Positions 1 through 10,587 of a stretch of DNA of 64,000 bases are shown piece after piece. A program made the translations under genes and the position numbers. The notes beneath the pieces are model-generated. The model had not been told where the DNA came from. It ran no database searches and saw only the letters and a list, made by a program, of their open reading frames with translations. The DNA is from Mytilisepta virgata (lineage: Eukaryota > Mollusca > Bivalvia > Mytilida > Mytilidae), in assembly GCA_028015205.1 (NCBI GenBank), contig JAPWFG010000015.1, forward strand, positions 372,001 to 436,000, given 5' to 3'. Position 1 is the first letter of the stretch, and each line of letters begins with the position of its first letter.

Positions 1-119
1 TTGACACCAAACAAAATGGACATAATAAACAAAGTAGATTAAAGTCATATTAATATAGCTACACAAACTTGTCCAAAATCTATGCAGTTGTAAATTCCAC
101 TTTCGAGGTATGTCCAAGT

Positions 120-545
120 CACGATGTAGTTTTGATGTCGACGGCATCGACGATATCGTATTGATATCAACATGCACCTTTTACTATGCACAATGATTTA
201 CTCTAATTTTGTTTACTTTGTATTCATTCAAAACCAGTGTCGATATCGACAATATCGACGATATCGATTCGATATCGCCTGTCTTCTCCTCACCTGAATC
301 ATATGTTATGTTGTCGATATCGATTCGATATCGACAATTGAACTTTCCCTCGTAATGTGTTGCTCGTTTCTTTACTTTGTATACATTTAAAACAAGTGTC
401 GATATCAACTATATCGAAGCGATATCGACATTTAAATTTTCCTCCGTAATGTCTTGCATTGATTTCTTGCTTTGTATACATTTTGAAACAAGTGTCGATA
501 TCGACGATATCGACGATATCGATATCGGCAATCTTATTTTTGCGA
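120..545. repeat. GATATCGA-rich degenerate palindromic repeat
   Basis: Short runs of TATCGA and GATATCGA recur about every 10-12 bases in three clusters. They are interleaved with a looser unit built on 'cattttaaaac(a)agtgtcgatatc' and 'ctttactttgtatacatt'. Predicted ORFs here are translations of the repeat (strings of D, I and Y) and are not genes. It is related to the minisatellite at 1440-1830. Confidence 0.7.
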
Positions 546-547
546 GC

Positions 548-1023
548 AGCAAACAAGCATAGATCTGCGGGAATTTGCTGCGCTGTTTATAATTGCGGAA
601 TATGGGTTGGAATCACCGAACTATTTGGATGTGAATCACTATCACAAGTGTATGTCTTTCTGACATGGCTTTATCACTCGATTTTACTTTCCCCCCAAGC
701 CTCTAGCATATGATGATGCATGTCACTTAAAACGATTTGTAAACAGCCGTCAAAGCACGATCTCCGGGAAGTTCTTAGCGAATCTAATATTGGTTTTAGA
801 CAAAATGCACTTCAAAAACCATATTGATAAATGGTGCAAACAAAATGTGAATCCACACAAAGTTGCCGCATTTAATACATTGAATACCGAAGCCTGCGAA
901 CAGACATTTAATCTTGTTTCAAAATTCAAGCAAGCAACAAAACAAATGACATACGGAAGTCTTAATATATTCCATTTGACAATATGTGATATATACAACG
1001 AGGATAAGATGGTGAAAAAATAA
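548..1023 (+). pseudogene. KDZ-like transposase C-terminal fragment, frameshifted
   Basis: Two reading frames join into one conserved-looking segment. The first (about 555-695) contains NCGIWVGITELFG followed by ESLSQVYVFL. After a frameshift near the C-run at 691-696, the second frame reads YDDACHLKRFV, LDKMHFKNH, a WC then NP pair, and LNTEACEQTF, and stops at 1021-1023. The spacing of a Y-D-x-A-C block, a D-x-x-H-x-x-N-H block and an N-T-x-A-x-E-Q block resembles the C-terminal half of Kyakuja-Dileera-Zisupton (KDZ) transposases, where the last Glu is catalytic. The assignment rests on recalled motif layout and needs a profile search. No in-frame Met precedes it and no N-terminal part is visible upstream, so this is a remnant or an isolated exon lying between two GATATCGA repeat blocks. 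Confidence 0.5.
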
Positions 1024-1439
1024 AAGCGAACAAAGTGTAAGTGAAGATTTAAATATAAAAGCACATAACTTTGTAATATTTTGTATTGATTATGTGACAA
1101 ATATAACATGATAGTATGATCATAATCAAACTATGTGTAAATAAAATACAATTCAATTTGTAACATTCATATTAAAATGCATGAGCGCCACCTTCATTAT
1201 TCATTTCAAAATGGTCAAATTGTGCTTTTTTTTGTCCCGGGTTTGTTTTCATCTCTTGATTTCCCTTTTTCTGGACTTCCTTTCCTTAAAATCGTGTTGA
1301 CATCTTTGATATCGACACCTTCATGTGTCATCAGTATCAACAATTTCAACATTTCAGTTTCAGATAAGATCATCAACTATATCAAGTCGATATAGTTTCA
1401 ACATTGTCAAAATCAACTGCTGGTTTGTCATTCGTGTGT

Positions 1440-1830
1440 TAAGCCAACATCGATATTGATTCAATGTCTTGTCGACATTTATGATATTGACGATATCAAC
1501 ATCTGGTATGTCATGGATATCTAAAGCCAAGATCGATATCGATTCGATATCGTGTCTACATTGCCGATATCGACATCTGGTTTGTCATGGATATCTAAAG
1601 CCAAGATCGATATCGATTCGATATCGTGTCTACATTGCCGACATCGACATCTGGTTTGTCATGGATTTCTAAAGCCAACATCGATATCGATTCGATATCG
1701 TGTCGACATTTGGGTATGTCTGGGTATGTCGTGGATGTCTGAATCAGACATCGATATCGATTCAATATCGTGTCGACATTGTCGATATCGACGATATCGA
1801 CATCTGAGTATGTCTTGGACATGTATGCCA
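1440..1830. repeat. 74-bp minisatellite with GATATCGA core
   Basis: The phrase 'atctggt(a/t)tgtcatgg' starts at 1501, 1575 and 1649, which gives a 74-bp period. Each unit contains 'atcgatatcgattcgatatc'. A degenerate fourth unit and a closing TATCGACGATATCGA stretch end near 1803. Confidence 0.8.
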
Positions 1831-1929
1831 CTTTCCTAAGTTCGAGAGACTTTTTTATAAATGGAGCTGCAAACTGCATAAGATGATAGTTTACTATCTT
1901 TTGTCATTGTATGCATTTTGGAGAAAAAT

Positions 1930-2215
1930 AATGTTTCATATTGTACCCGTTATTTGATTGGTTAAATTATTTTCGACTTTCATATCATAGACTAAAGTTT
2001 TCTTTTCTACTGTGATGTCATAAAGGAGAATTCCTCTCTTTTTGGCGTTAAAACAACCGTTGGAATTAATTAAAGTATAAGGATTGACTGTAATTTTGTT
2101 TTCAGTCTATTCGAAATAACCTCAATGTGCGTGGTGCACAGTTTGAAATAACCCGCGAAACTTCATTGAGGTTTATTTCTTCACAGACTGAAGAAAATTA
2201 CAGTCAATTCTTATG
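1930..2215 (+). mobile_element. Hairpin MITE-like repeat, copy 1
   Basis: The region 2083-2130 (gattgactgtaattttg ... cagtctattcgaaataacc) is nearly the reverse complement of 2165-2210 (cattgaggtttatttcttc ... gaaaattacagtcaat), with a short loop. The outer part matches, in inverted orientation, a second copy at 63160-63470. There is no coding capacity, so it is a non-autonomous fold-back or TIR element. Confidence 0.65.
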
Positions 2216-2639
2216 GTATTACATGCACTTCTCTCCCGATGAATTCGAGAACAGCCGTTTTCAGTTTTGTTAACGATCAATACACGCATCATTTATATTT
2301 ATCGATCTCTTTCACTTAAAAAGGGGCAAAATCATTTTCCCAGGCCATGGTCTTACCGTTCGTTTACCCATTGTAAACCATGAACTCGGGAAAATGAGAC
2401 AAGTTCTGTCTTTAGACTGATGTTTGTAACATGATTTAAAATGTGTAAGAATGGCAATCTAGAAATGGAGGGGTCATAGTTGTAGTATAATGTCACATTA
2501 ATTTATTTTTTCCCACTAGCGACGGTTGTGTAAAAATTATTATATCTTAGGCAAAAAAAAAAATTCTTTCATATAAATATATAAGAAATCATTTGAATCA
2601 TCAGTGAAACTAATATTAATGTATATAATTCTGAGAGTT
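2216..2639. other. No feature recognised
   Basis: AT-rich unique-looking sequence. I see no coding segment, tandem repeat or inverted repeat. Confidence 0.4.
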
Positions 2640-3655
2640 AGTACATGGACTTTTATGGTAAAGTAATAAGAGTATCCGCTAGGGCAGAACACAATAATTT
2701 GAACAATTTTGATTTATTAGCTTCCATAGACAAAAGCTTTGTGGAGAAGCCACATCTTAAATTTTGTAAATATGTAATTAGGATTAAGCAAGCAGTCTGT
2801 AAATATAGCTGGAAGAGCAGAACTATATCTCAATACCCTATAGATATTTATATAAAACTTCAATCACTGAAGTATTTAGCGAGAATATCCAGTACTGATA
2901 ATAATCCATTATTATATAATGCCTTTTCCATGTCTAAAAATCTTAATTCAGTTGGTACATTTTCTTGGTTTTCCTAGGTTAAAAATATATGCGAATTAAA
3001 TAATTTAGATGTAAATGATGTTATGGAAGTGGATTATACAGCAAATAAGGTATCATTTGGTAAAAATACCAAACAAATGCTCAAAAATAATTATGAATAT
3101 TTATTCTTTAAAAAATTAAAATCTCTCCCAGAAAACATTAAAATATTTATATACGGTCAAATTAAGACCGATTATGTTGTAGACAAATTTATTCTGGAGA
3201 GTTATTTTGAGACTAGGAGACTAATGTGCAAAATGAGAATTGGTGACCGTTTCCTAGAAATTGAAAGAGGAAGATACGCAAGATTAAAACGTGAAAACCA
3301 TATATGCAAACAATGTAATTTAGAATTATGAGAATCATTTTTTCCTAACTTGTCCTAAATATAAATCTCTTTGGCCAAATTTAGAAACAGAAATTGATAA
3401 AACATGTCTAGAATTTAAAAACTTTGATAAAAACAAAAAAAACAAGAAACACTTCTTTCTTCATATCAAATTATGCAATTTACAGCTCCATTCATTAGAA
3501 AGTCTTTAATACTAAGGAGAGTGGATCCTGCTACTGCATAGTTTATAGTACATCAATTAATGTTCTTGTTTTATTGCTTGTTTGTTTAGTTTATGATTTA
3601 TTGACATGTACGGGTATAATTGTGCATTTATTGAATAAAGATAAAGATATATAAG
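2640..3655 (+). pseudogene. 5'-truncated LINE, C-terminal tail of ORF2
   Basis: Two frames (2645-2977 and 3023-3331) continue into 3340-3420. They encode HLKFCKYV, then ESYFETRRLMCKMRIGD, IERGRYARL and a CKQCNLEL zinc-like motif, followed after a stop by a TCP-like motif. This is the C-terminal tail seen in many invertebrate non-LTR retrotransposons, downstream of the RT (H-x-K-F-C-K, then R-x-C-x-x-C ... H-F-x-x-x-C-P). The copy ends with 'aataaagataaagatatat' at 3635-3655, a 3'-end-like stretch. It has stops and frameshifts and is dead. A related tail lies at 25446-26390; 49022-49735 is another. Confidence 0.7.
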
Positions 3656-3734
3656 GCTTGACCTAAAAATATTGGTGCATGAATGATGAAGTAATTTTAA
3701 ATACTTTGAATTTTTCATTATCCAATCAATTAAG

Positions 3735-4364
3735 GGACGAGATCAAAAGTTCAATGTAGGATAAAGAACTTAATTCAAATAGTTTGGGGGGGGGGGGGGG
3801 GGGGGGGGGTAAAAATCGCTGCAAGTTTTGTTATCTGACATCAATTTTCGGATATGCCCATATTGGTCAACCAATTTTTCCCACTTTAAGTTAAGAGGAG
3901 GGTGGGGGGTCAGTGAAAAAACTATGTGAATTAAGTTTTTTATCAATCTAATTAAAAACCGATCTCTCATCGCTCCCGTTTTCTGATATGTCGCGTGGGA
4001 GATCTAACGAAACCCGCTTTGAGGTCACATGTGAGTGACCTCGTAGGTGTGTCCTGTTCGACCAATGAAATTGCGGCTTAGGCGATCTTGTAAGTTGATC
4101 GTGAGGTAAAGGGATGTAACTCATTTTATTAACGAAGAAATCGTCAGTCCCCAGAATTCATAAACTTTTTTGATTGGCTTACTGATAGGAAGTCAACTCA
4201 TTTGCATGTCATTATAAATTCATAAGTTCCAGTTCACTCACATGTGACCTCAAAGCGGATTTCGTTAGATCTCCCACGCGACATATCAGAAAACGGGAGC
4301 GATGAGAGATCGGTTTTTAATTAGATTGGTTTTTTATCCTACATTGAACTTTTGATCTCGTCCA
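3735..4364. mobile_element. Fold-back element with nested insertion and G-tract
   Basis: The left end (ggacgagatcaaaagttc at 3735) is the inverse of the right end (gatctcgtcc, to 4364). The inner segment 3950-4050 is nearly the perfect inverse of 4235-4330, covering the 'gggagatctaacgaaa' and 'tttgaggtcacatgtgagtg' stretches. Between the outer and inner parts of the left arm lies about 175 bp (3766-3940) related to the repeat at 11095-11400, including a 24-G run at 3786-3809. Confidence 0.75.
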
Positions 4365-5019
4365 TAAGGACCCTTTAGAACCCATTTGAAACTCTACAAT
4401 ATTTAATTTGTTAAATTTTATGTTTTAAAGTAGAATATGCTATTTATAGTTCAGCAACCTGTTTAATATTTTAAGTGCTACATGTAATATAACACTTGAA
4501 ACGACACTTATTGGGATAAATATAGAATATAATAATTTAGGAATTCCTAACTGGTACAAACCAGGAAGTACAGACTCTTTCTATACAGGTAAAATATTTT
4601 AGTACACAAATTTAAGATAGGACATCAACGGAGTGCCTTTATATGCCAGGTAACAATGCAAATATTTTAAAATAATTTTAATATAGAACTTTAAATACAT
4701 GTATGGTAAACATTTTTTATGTAACTTTTGTCCAGTTTTAATTTGTCATCATGGAATAAGAAGCGTATTTATACATGTCTCAAAAACATGCATTTGTGTT
4801 TTTTTTTGTTTTTTGTTTTTTGTTTTTTTTTGGGGGGGGGGGGGGGGGGGGGGGAGGTAGTCGAACTTAAGTTGAATAGCTTATTTCAGTTATTCCTAGG
4901 GATACATTCGGGAGGTATTTGCACATGGATACAAAACCCTGACTTAGGAGGATGACATCTCAGGGCAGTGTCTATTAAAATTTTACATGTATATCCATTT
5001 GCATTCAGAAATATTTTTA
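4365..5019. other. Non-coding, with 23-base G-tract
   Basis: No gene. A T-rich stretch (4800-4831) runs into 23 consecutive G at 4832-4854. A similar T-then-G structure recurs at 5352-5379. Confidence 0.6.
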
Positions 5020-5021
5020 AA

Positions 5022-5235
5022 GTCTTGTAGGTTAACATTTCGGGATATCAGAACTATTTCCAAAGTCTTGTGGGTTAACATTTCGGGATATCAGAACTAT
5101 TTCCAAAGTCTTGTGGGTTAACATTTCGGGATATCAGAACTATTTCCAAAGTCTTGTGGGTTAACATTTCGGGATATCAGAACTATTTCCAAAGTCTTGT
5201 GGGTTAACATTCCGGTATATCAGAAACAAATAACC
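5022..5235 (+). repeat. 43-bp tandem repeat, about five copies
   Basis: The 43-base unit starts 'aaagtcttgtgggttaacat' and ends 'cagaactatttcc'. Units are nearly identical, with one or two substitutions in the first and last copies. Confidence 0.95.
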
Positions 5236-6087
5236 TGGAAAATGTTGTCTTAGGACCGACAATTTATTTTCAGATATCAAGAATTTTGGTATTTCAGAAA
5301 TAAATATAGTGTAAAATATAGGGACCAATGATTTACTTACAGCTCAAGAATATTTTTTTTTGGGGGGGGGGGGGGGGGGAGGTAACTTGACTATTTTATG
5401 AAAGGGGTACGTCGGTGAACTCGAAACTCCTACCTGAAATTATCCACGTTATATCCGAATTTTTGACCTGAAAATATTCAGGAAAGCTCAAATTATATAT
5501 CCAAAATTATCCAAAAATAATAAAGGCATTTATCATGATGAGGCATATTTATACATTTAACATTGTGAAAAGTCAACCTGAATTCTCCTCAGTGCTTTAT
5601 AAAAAATCTGCAGAAATTTTTAAAATCCCGACCGGAATTCTCCAAAGTGTCAAAAAATTCCGACCCGAAATCATTGCCGGTTTTGTAAAATCTTGACTCG
5701 AATTTGCCGCACGACCCGTATCTAAATATCTAAATATCATTGAGTTACCCCCCCCCCCCCCCAGTTGTAGATATGCTTTGTGGTCATTATTATCCAAATG
5801 GCTTTGAAAATGCTGTTAACACTTTAATTCTTATATCTCCCAGTACGTATATATGTATACATATTAAAAAAAAATCTTCATAAAAATTTAGTTACTCGTA
5901 TAATTTAACCTTATGTTTACGACCCGTGAAGAAAAGCTATATATTTTTATTTTTAATCAAACTTATTCATATTTGTGTGTTTGATATAAAATAAAATATC
6001 CACTTTCTTGCATTGATTACGCACAGTCGCTTATCCATACAATATGCTTATTCTACTGAAGAAGAGATTTAAAGCAGTGAATAAAGA
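5236..6087. other. Non-coding, with G-tract 5362-5379 and C-tract 5748-5762
   Basis: No coding potential. The two homopolymer tracts lie in opposite orientation about 370 bp apart. Short low-complexity AT stretches follow from 5840. Confidence 0.5.
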
Positions 6088-6096
6088 ATATAATAT

Positions 6097-6244
6097 AGCA
6101 ATGTCAGTAAACGCCAGGTGGAGCTATTTTGGGGAAGTTATTTGAAAACTGGATTCCGCTTCTTTACAACCTTTTCCAGCCTATTTTGGGACCAGTATAC
6201 TGTAAACAAACTCTGGTTTCCGCCCAGTGTTTACTGACATTGCT
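6097..6244. mobile_element. 148-bp MITE, copy 1, with 9-bp TSD
   Basis: It begins agcaatgtcagtaaacgcc and ends gtttactgacattgct, which are terminal inverted repeats. It is flanked on both sides by the exact 9-mer atataatat (6088-6096 and 6245-6253). A 9-bp duplication is typical of Mutator-like elements; Merlin gives 8-9. There is no coding capacity. Confidence 0.9.
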
Positions 6245-6513
6245 ATATAATATAGTTTTAATTTTAAAAATATTTATTCATAGCGGATTTTGATAATGAA
6301 TAGATCCCTGCTTTGTACTAGACCGACACACTAAGCCGGATTTTTAATGTGCTAGCTCGCGAGGTAACTGTCCGCAGGTGGACATATCCCCCAACTCGGA
6401 CACATTATACTGACTACGAGCCGACCAGTAGATCTTTGCACTTACTCCTAGATGACGCGTGCTTGGCGGAGAAGCAGCAAATTCCAATTTTAATGTCTTT
6501 GGTTTGACCCGGC

Positions 6514-6722
6514 TGGGGATTGAACCCGCGATCTTCTGCACTCGAGGCGAGCACTCTACCATGAGACCACCGAGGCGAGCACGCTACCGTGATACCACCG
6601 AGGCGAGCACGCTACCACGAGACCACCGAGGACAGCACGCTACCGTGAGACCACCGAGGCGAGCACGTACGCTACCACGAGACCACGGAGGCGAGCACGC
6701 TAATACGAGACCACCGAGGCGG
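6514..6722 (-). mobile_element. tRNA-derived SINE head with reiterated A-box segment
   Basis: On the minus strand a tRNA-like promoter is visible. A perfect B-box, GGTTCAATCCC, lies near 6515-6526, preceded by an A-box-like TGGTCTCATGGTAGAG near 6560-6577. Upstream of this (higher coordinates), a unit of about 28 bp carrying the A-box segment (gaggcgagcacgctaccgtg on the plus strand) is repeated about five more times with small changes to 6722. It is a Pol III-type SINE head rather than a tRNA gene, since no full cloverleaf can be closed. Confidence 0.65.
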
Positions 6723-6846
6723 TGTTCAAAGTATGACTTTACTATGAAATTTGAATGTAAATACTTTATGCCCTGGAAAGGACCTCTGACGTATGTCCTA
6801 CATATTTCAGTTAATTAATGCATGGTATCAATGACCAATCATATAT

Positions 6847-7007
6847 AGCAATGTCAGTAAACGCCAGGTGGAGGTGTTTTGGGAGAAGTTATTTGAAAAC
6901 TGGATTCCGCTTCTTTACAACCTTTTCGAGCCTAATTTGGGACCACTATACTGTAAACAAACTGTTGTTTCCGCCCAGTAGCGCCCCTAGTGTTTACTGA
7001 CGTTGCT
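6847..7007. mobile_element. 161-bp MITE, copy 2, with 9-bp TSD
   Basis: Same termini as the element at 6097. It is flanked by the exact 9-mer atcatatat at 6838-6846 and 7008-7016. It has about 10 extra bases (gtagcgcccctag) before the right terminus compared with copy 1. Confidence 0.9.
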
Positions 7008-7016
7008 ATCATATAT

Positions 7017-8757
7017 ATTTGTTGAGTGCCAAAAAATTATCTTTAAAAAGAAAACCATTCTACAGAAATTGACACAATACAAGGAGACACAATGTGAACT
7101 TATTCTAAACCCCTATTAACTATACTGTACAATTTAAAAAATAAATTCCTAGCCTCTTTTTATACACCATATATAACAGATGGTATAAAATTTGAATAAG
7201 TTTCATTAAAAGTATATAACTTTTTCTACACGGGGCAGTAAACTGTAAAATTGAATATGTAATTACGTGTTTAAAACCTGAGAACAGAAAAATTATATAA
7301 AGATGTATTTTCTTTTAAATATGTACATGTATAGATAGATATGATCAATAGAGGTCAAAGAGTCCAAACAAATACATGAAAATAAAAAAAAAAAGTAACC
7401 TGAAAAAAGGAAATCATTTCAACTAGAACAAAAAGAGGAAAATGATAAATTTTATTCTTTAGCAAAGATGGTTTTCTTTGGTCCATTGTACGAGTGGAAT
7501 GCGGAATATTAAACGTGATATATGATAAAATACACGACACCCTTGTGATTATAAAATTCATGGGAATGTTCCCATTTTGCCGTTGTCGTAGCTATTAATA
7601 ACGGAAATATAATTTATGAGAAATCATAGCAAAAAATAAACAATGACTTGAAAAAAGGAAGTTTCACACAAAAATGTATGTGAACTAGAACACATGTACC
7701 TGTTATACGGGAATAATATGTAACAGAAACAAAGCTATTTAATGCTTGAACACCTATCGACAAAAGAATACCGAAGCGACAAAAACAGCGGGTAAAGCGA
7801 ATGCAACGGCAAGACAAACTCATGAGAATGGAACATAACAAACAAAATACCACAAGGAAAAGGAAGCTTGACACTACCTCCATATTCGTTTTCTTTTAAA
7901 TTCACACTTAGAATTACTGTAAGAAAAAAAATGCATTTAGCCTCATGAAAAATTAGATTAATATTGAAAGTTCTGATACAAAATTCATGGGAAATATAAT
8001 TCTTATTTAATTTTTTTTGCTCACCGTAATTTCAAAAGAATAAATATATTTTTAAAAATTAAAACAAATTTCCCATTGAGGGAATGTTATATTTTGACAA
8101 CAATGCAATTTGGCAGTCAAATTCTCAAATGTCAAACTTAAAAAATATTAAATAAGAAGATTATTGTATTGCTTTTCAAATGATTTTAGTTTATAAAAAT
8201 AAACATCAAGTAATAATTTTAAAATTTAAATTGTTTTAAATATATAATAACATTTTCTCGAGACAAGAATTATTTTTCATATTTTAAAAGTGTTTTGGAT
8301 TTTGTATGAAGTGTTTATAATCTTATAAATTTTCAATGGTTGAATTTCTGTACTTCAATTCTGGGACTATTATAACTAAGTTAAAACTAGTTATAATAGT
8401 CCCAGTTCAATTTGAAGATTGTCAAAAGATATTCAACGTATAAATTTTGTATTATCACCACACTCAAAAGATATTTTTCATGTACGTATTTCTCAATATT
8501 TTTCATGACTGAATATGGTGTCAATTTACGGCTGTGTATTATAATATTGTTCATTGTTATAATACCAGTATTGATGCACATCATGTGAATATTTCCACGA
8601 TTTACGACTGCTCAGTTGTATCTATGGCCTAAAAAGGATAACCTAGAAAGATGAAGAACAATTTGCTTGACCTTCCTGAGATAATTTTACTTTCCTTTTC
8701 AATAATTTAAAACTATCTCAACCATATATTATTGTTTTTTCCTAATTTCGTTTCAGC
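7017..8757. other. 5' region of the otopetrin-like gene, no coding segment seen
   Basis: AT-rich. 7600-7890 on the minus strand has an open frame without recognisable protein character. 8370-8400 holds a perfect short palindrome (actattataac/gttatagt-type) around 'tatttataactagttataatagtcc'. At 8735-8757, 'ttttttcctaatttcgtttcag' is a strong splice acceptor immediately before the ATG, so a 5' non-coding exon probably lies upstream. Confidence 0.5.
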
Positions 8758-10473
8758 ATGGAATTCGTTAAAAAAGTATTGAACGCTGCGTTCGTAGTTC
8801 CGTTCACGGCAGGACATGCATCAGATCGTCATCATAGTTCGGATAACATCAGACCCCACGACGGAAGTAGCAGCGGGTTATTACTACTGTCCAGTTTAAT
8901 TGTAATAACCTTCGTCAGCATATTTGGAACTGCATCTTTTGAAGAGCCATTAAACAACAGGGAAGGTCATTATGCATTTATCATTAAACACGTATATCTA
9001 TGTATTATTACTTTAATAGCAGTCTTAACACACGTGGGTTTGTATATTGTTAATAGGACTAGACAAGCCCTCGTAGAGAGAATCCAACACACTGACAATA
9101 CTCTCACATTAAAACTCGTCTTTCTGTGGATATTTACCATCGGCAGCATATTTTATACGATTTCAAAAATCATTGACACCTTGCGCTGTAATTCTAAGTC
9201 ATTAAACGATCCTGATAGAGATGGATTTAGAAATGAAACTTCGAAATACAAACACGACTATATAATAGCCGAAGTCAGCTACCAGTGTACGCAAATACTG
9301 TTTTATCTTGTACAGGCATTTTTTATCCAGTTTGTTGCAGGATATCGCTTTAAAACATCCTGGAAAATCTACTATTGTTTATTACTTATTGTCCTGGCTA
9401 ATGTGTCACAGTGGACCCATGCTTTTGCGAAAATATTTCAATCACATAGTTCGGAGAATTTACAGGAGGAAATTGTTTTAGAGATCATATCGGATTTAAA
9501 AGAAAACAAACCGTCCTGTTATCCTAGAAGGTTTTTAGAATACACAAAGCCGTATTTACAACCAGTTGAAATGGAAGTTTCTCTTCTAAGTATGATATTC
9601 ATTGCTGAATTTTGGCCTTGTTCGATGAGTCATACCTCCCATTTAGGCGAATGGTCTGTGCTGTCACATCGAGGCGAACATACGCCATTAAATGCCTCCC
9701 AAGAGATACGTGTTCGAACCAGAGTGAGATTTCGTGTCAGCTGCATTGCAGTAGCATCTGTATTGTTAGCTCTTGCTTTAGATGTGCCAAGCTTTGTGTT
9801 TGGATCCTTATCTGCCACTGAAAACAAAACCGATATCAATTATATTCACTCGTCAAATTCAACACCGTCATATATTGAAGTTGCAGATTTTGCATATGAC
9901 GTATTTCTTGCATTCGTTCTTATATGTTTACTTACAGTGTGTTTATATCTGCTATCTGAACCAACATATTTCACTCCAACGTTAAGAAGACAATCACTTC
10001 ATTTTCACCATAAACTTATCATTCTTAGTTTTCTGGGGTCAGTGGCATATTTTACTACAGAATTACTTTCGTGTATATTACTGTATTATTACAAAAACCA
10101 AGAGGCTGATCTTTTACTAGTGAAAAGAACTGTCAAAATCTTTGAATTGTACATGCAATGCGTTTGCATTCTGCAGTTTAACAATTATAGACCTACCAAT
10201 AATATCGAAAACGGACTAAAATGGAAAAAGTATGTGTTTTTGTTAGTAGCCACGCTGAATCTCTTCATGTGGGTCGACGACAGCATTTTTGAAGTTACCT
10301 CCTATGATAAAAAAATTATAGAGATGGCTTATAGCAGAACCGCAGAGAAATTTATTTCTCACTTTCTGTTTCCCTTTTTCATATTTTTTCGATTCAAGTC
10401 GTTCATATCTTTCTATGGGATATTTAATATGGAATCTGCAGAGCACACAGATCTAGAATATGCTGCACTATAG
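8758..10473 (+). CDS. Otopetrin-like proton channel
   Basis: A 571-residue multi-pass membrane protein in one uninterrupted exon. About twelve hydrophobic segments can be counted (near residues 41-60, 73-97, 117-137, 175-198, 205-222, 277-292, 325-350, 378-400, 423-450, 462-480, 495-512 and 540-560), as expected for otopetrins, which form proton-selective channels in the plasma membrane. The C-terminal block NLFMWVDDSIFE followed by ISHFLFPFFIFFRFKS matches the otopetrin signature (NLSLW-type, then H-x-x-x-P-x-x-I-F-Y-R-F-H-S). The mid-protein EVSLLSMIFIAEFW resembles the family's E-F-S-L-I block. The ATG at 8758 follows a splice acceptor by one base, supporting this start and an upstream non-coding exon. 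The sequence is divergent (FRFKS where family members usually have YRFHS), so proton selectivity is inferred, not shown. The family call is firm; the subtype is unknown. Confidence 0.85.
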   Translation: MEFVKKVLNAAFVVPFTAGHASDRHHSSDNIRPHDGSSSGLLLLSSLIVITFVSIFGTASFEEPLNNREGHYAFIIKHVYLCIITLIAVLTHVGLYIVNRTRQALVERIQHTDNTLTLKLVFLWIFTIGSIFYTISKIIDTLRCNSKSLNDPDRDGFRNETSKYKHDYIIAEVSYQCTQILFYLVQAFFIQFVAGYRFKTSWKIYYCLLLIVLANVSQWTHAFAKIFQSHSSENLQEEIVLEIISDLKENKPSCYPRRFLEYTKPYLQPVEMEVSLLSMIFIAEFWPCSMSHTSHLGEWSVLSHRGEHTPLNASQEIRVRTRVRFRVSCIAVASVLLALALDVPSFVFGSLSATENKTDINYIHSSNSTPSYIEVADFAYDVFLAFVLICLLTVCLYLLSEPTYFTPTLRRQSLHFHHKLIILSFLGSVAYFTTELLSCILLYYYKNQEADLLLVKRTVKIFELYMQCVCILQFNNYRPTNNIENGLKWKKYVFLLVATLNLFMWVDDSIFEVTSYDKKIIEMAYSRTAEKFISHFLFPFFIFFRFKSFISFYGIFNMESAEHTDLEYAAL

Positions 10474-10587
10474 AAGGAAGTTAGTATATTTAGGAACTAG
10501 AAGTATAAAAAGGCCGAGCCTCTTTTTTCCCAGCTTTTTTGTTCATCTTTGAAACGTCGTCAAATGCCTTTCACGTATGGATTAAGT

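Noticed and set aside
184..556. Overlapping ORFs on both strands
   Set aside because: They are read-throughs of the GATATCGA repeat, rich in D, I and Y.
5022..5235. Regular direct repeats that could suggest a CRISPR array
   Set aside because: Units are contiguous with no unique spacers, and the DNA is metazoan. It is a plain tandem repeat.
6514..6590. Functional tRNA gene on the minus strand
   Set aside because: A good B-box and A-box are present, but no acceptor stem or full cloverleaf can be closed and the head is reiterated; a SINE fits better.
6459..6818. 119-codon ORF with RPPRRAR-type repeats
   Set aside because: Translation of the reiterated SINE head, antisense to the Pol III promoter; not a gene.
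7614..7883. 89-codon hydrophobic minus-strand ORF upstream of the otopetrin gene
   Set aside because: No conserved motif, no splice context, low-complexity composition.
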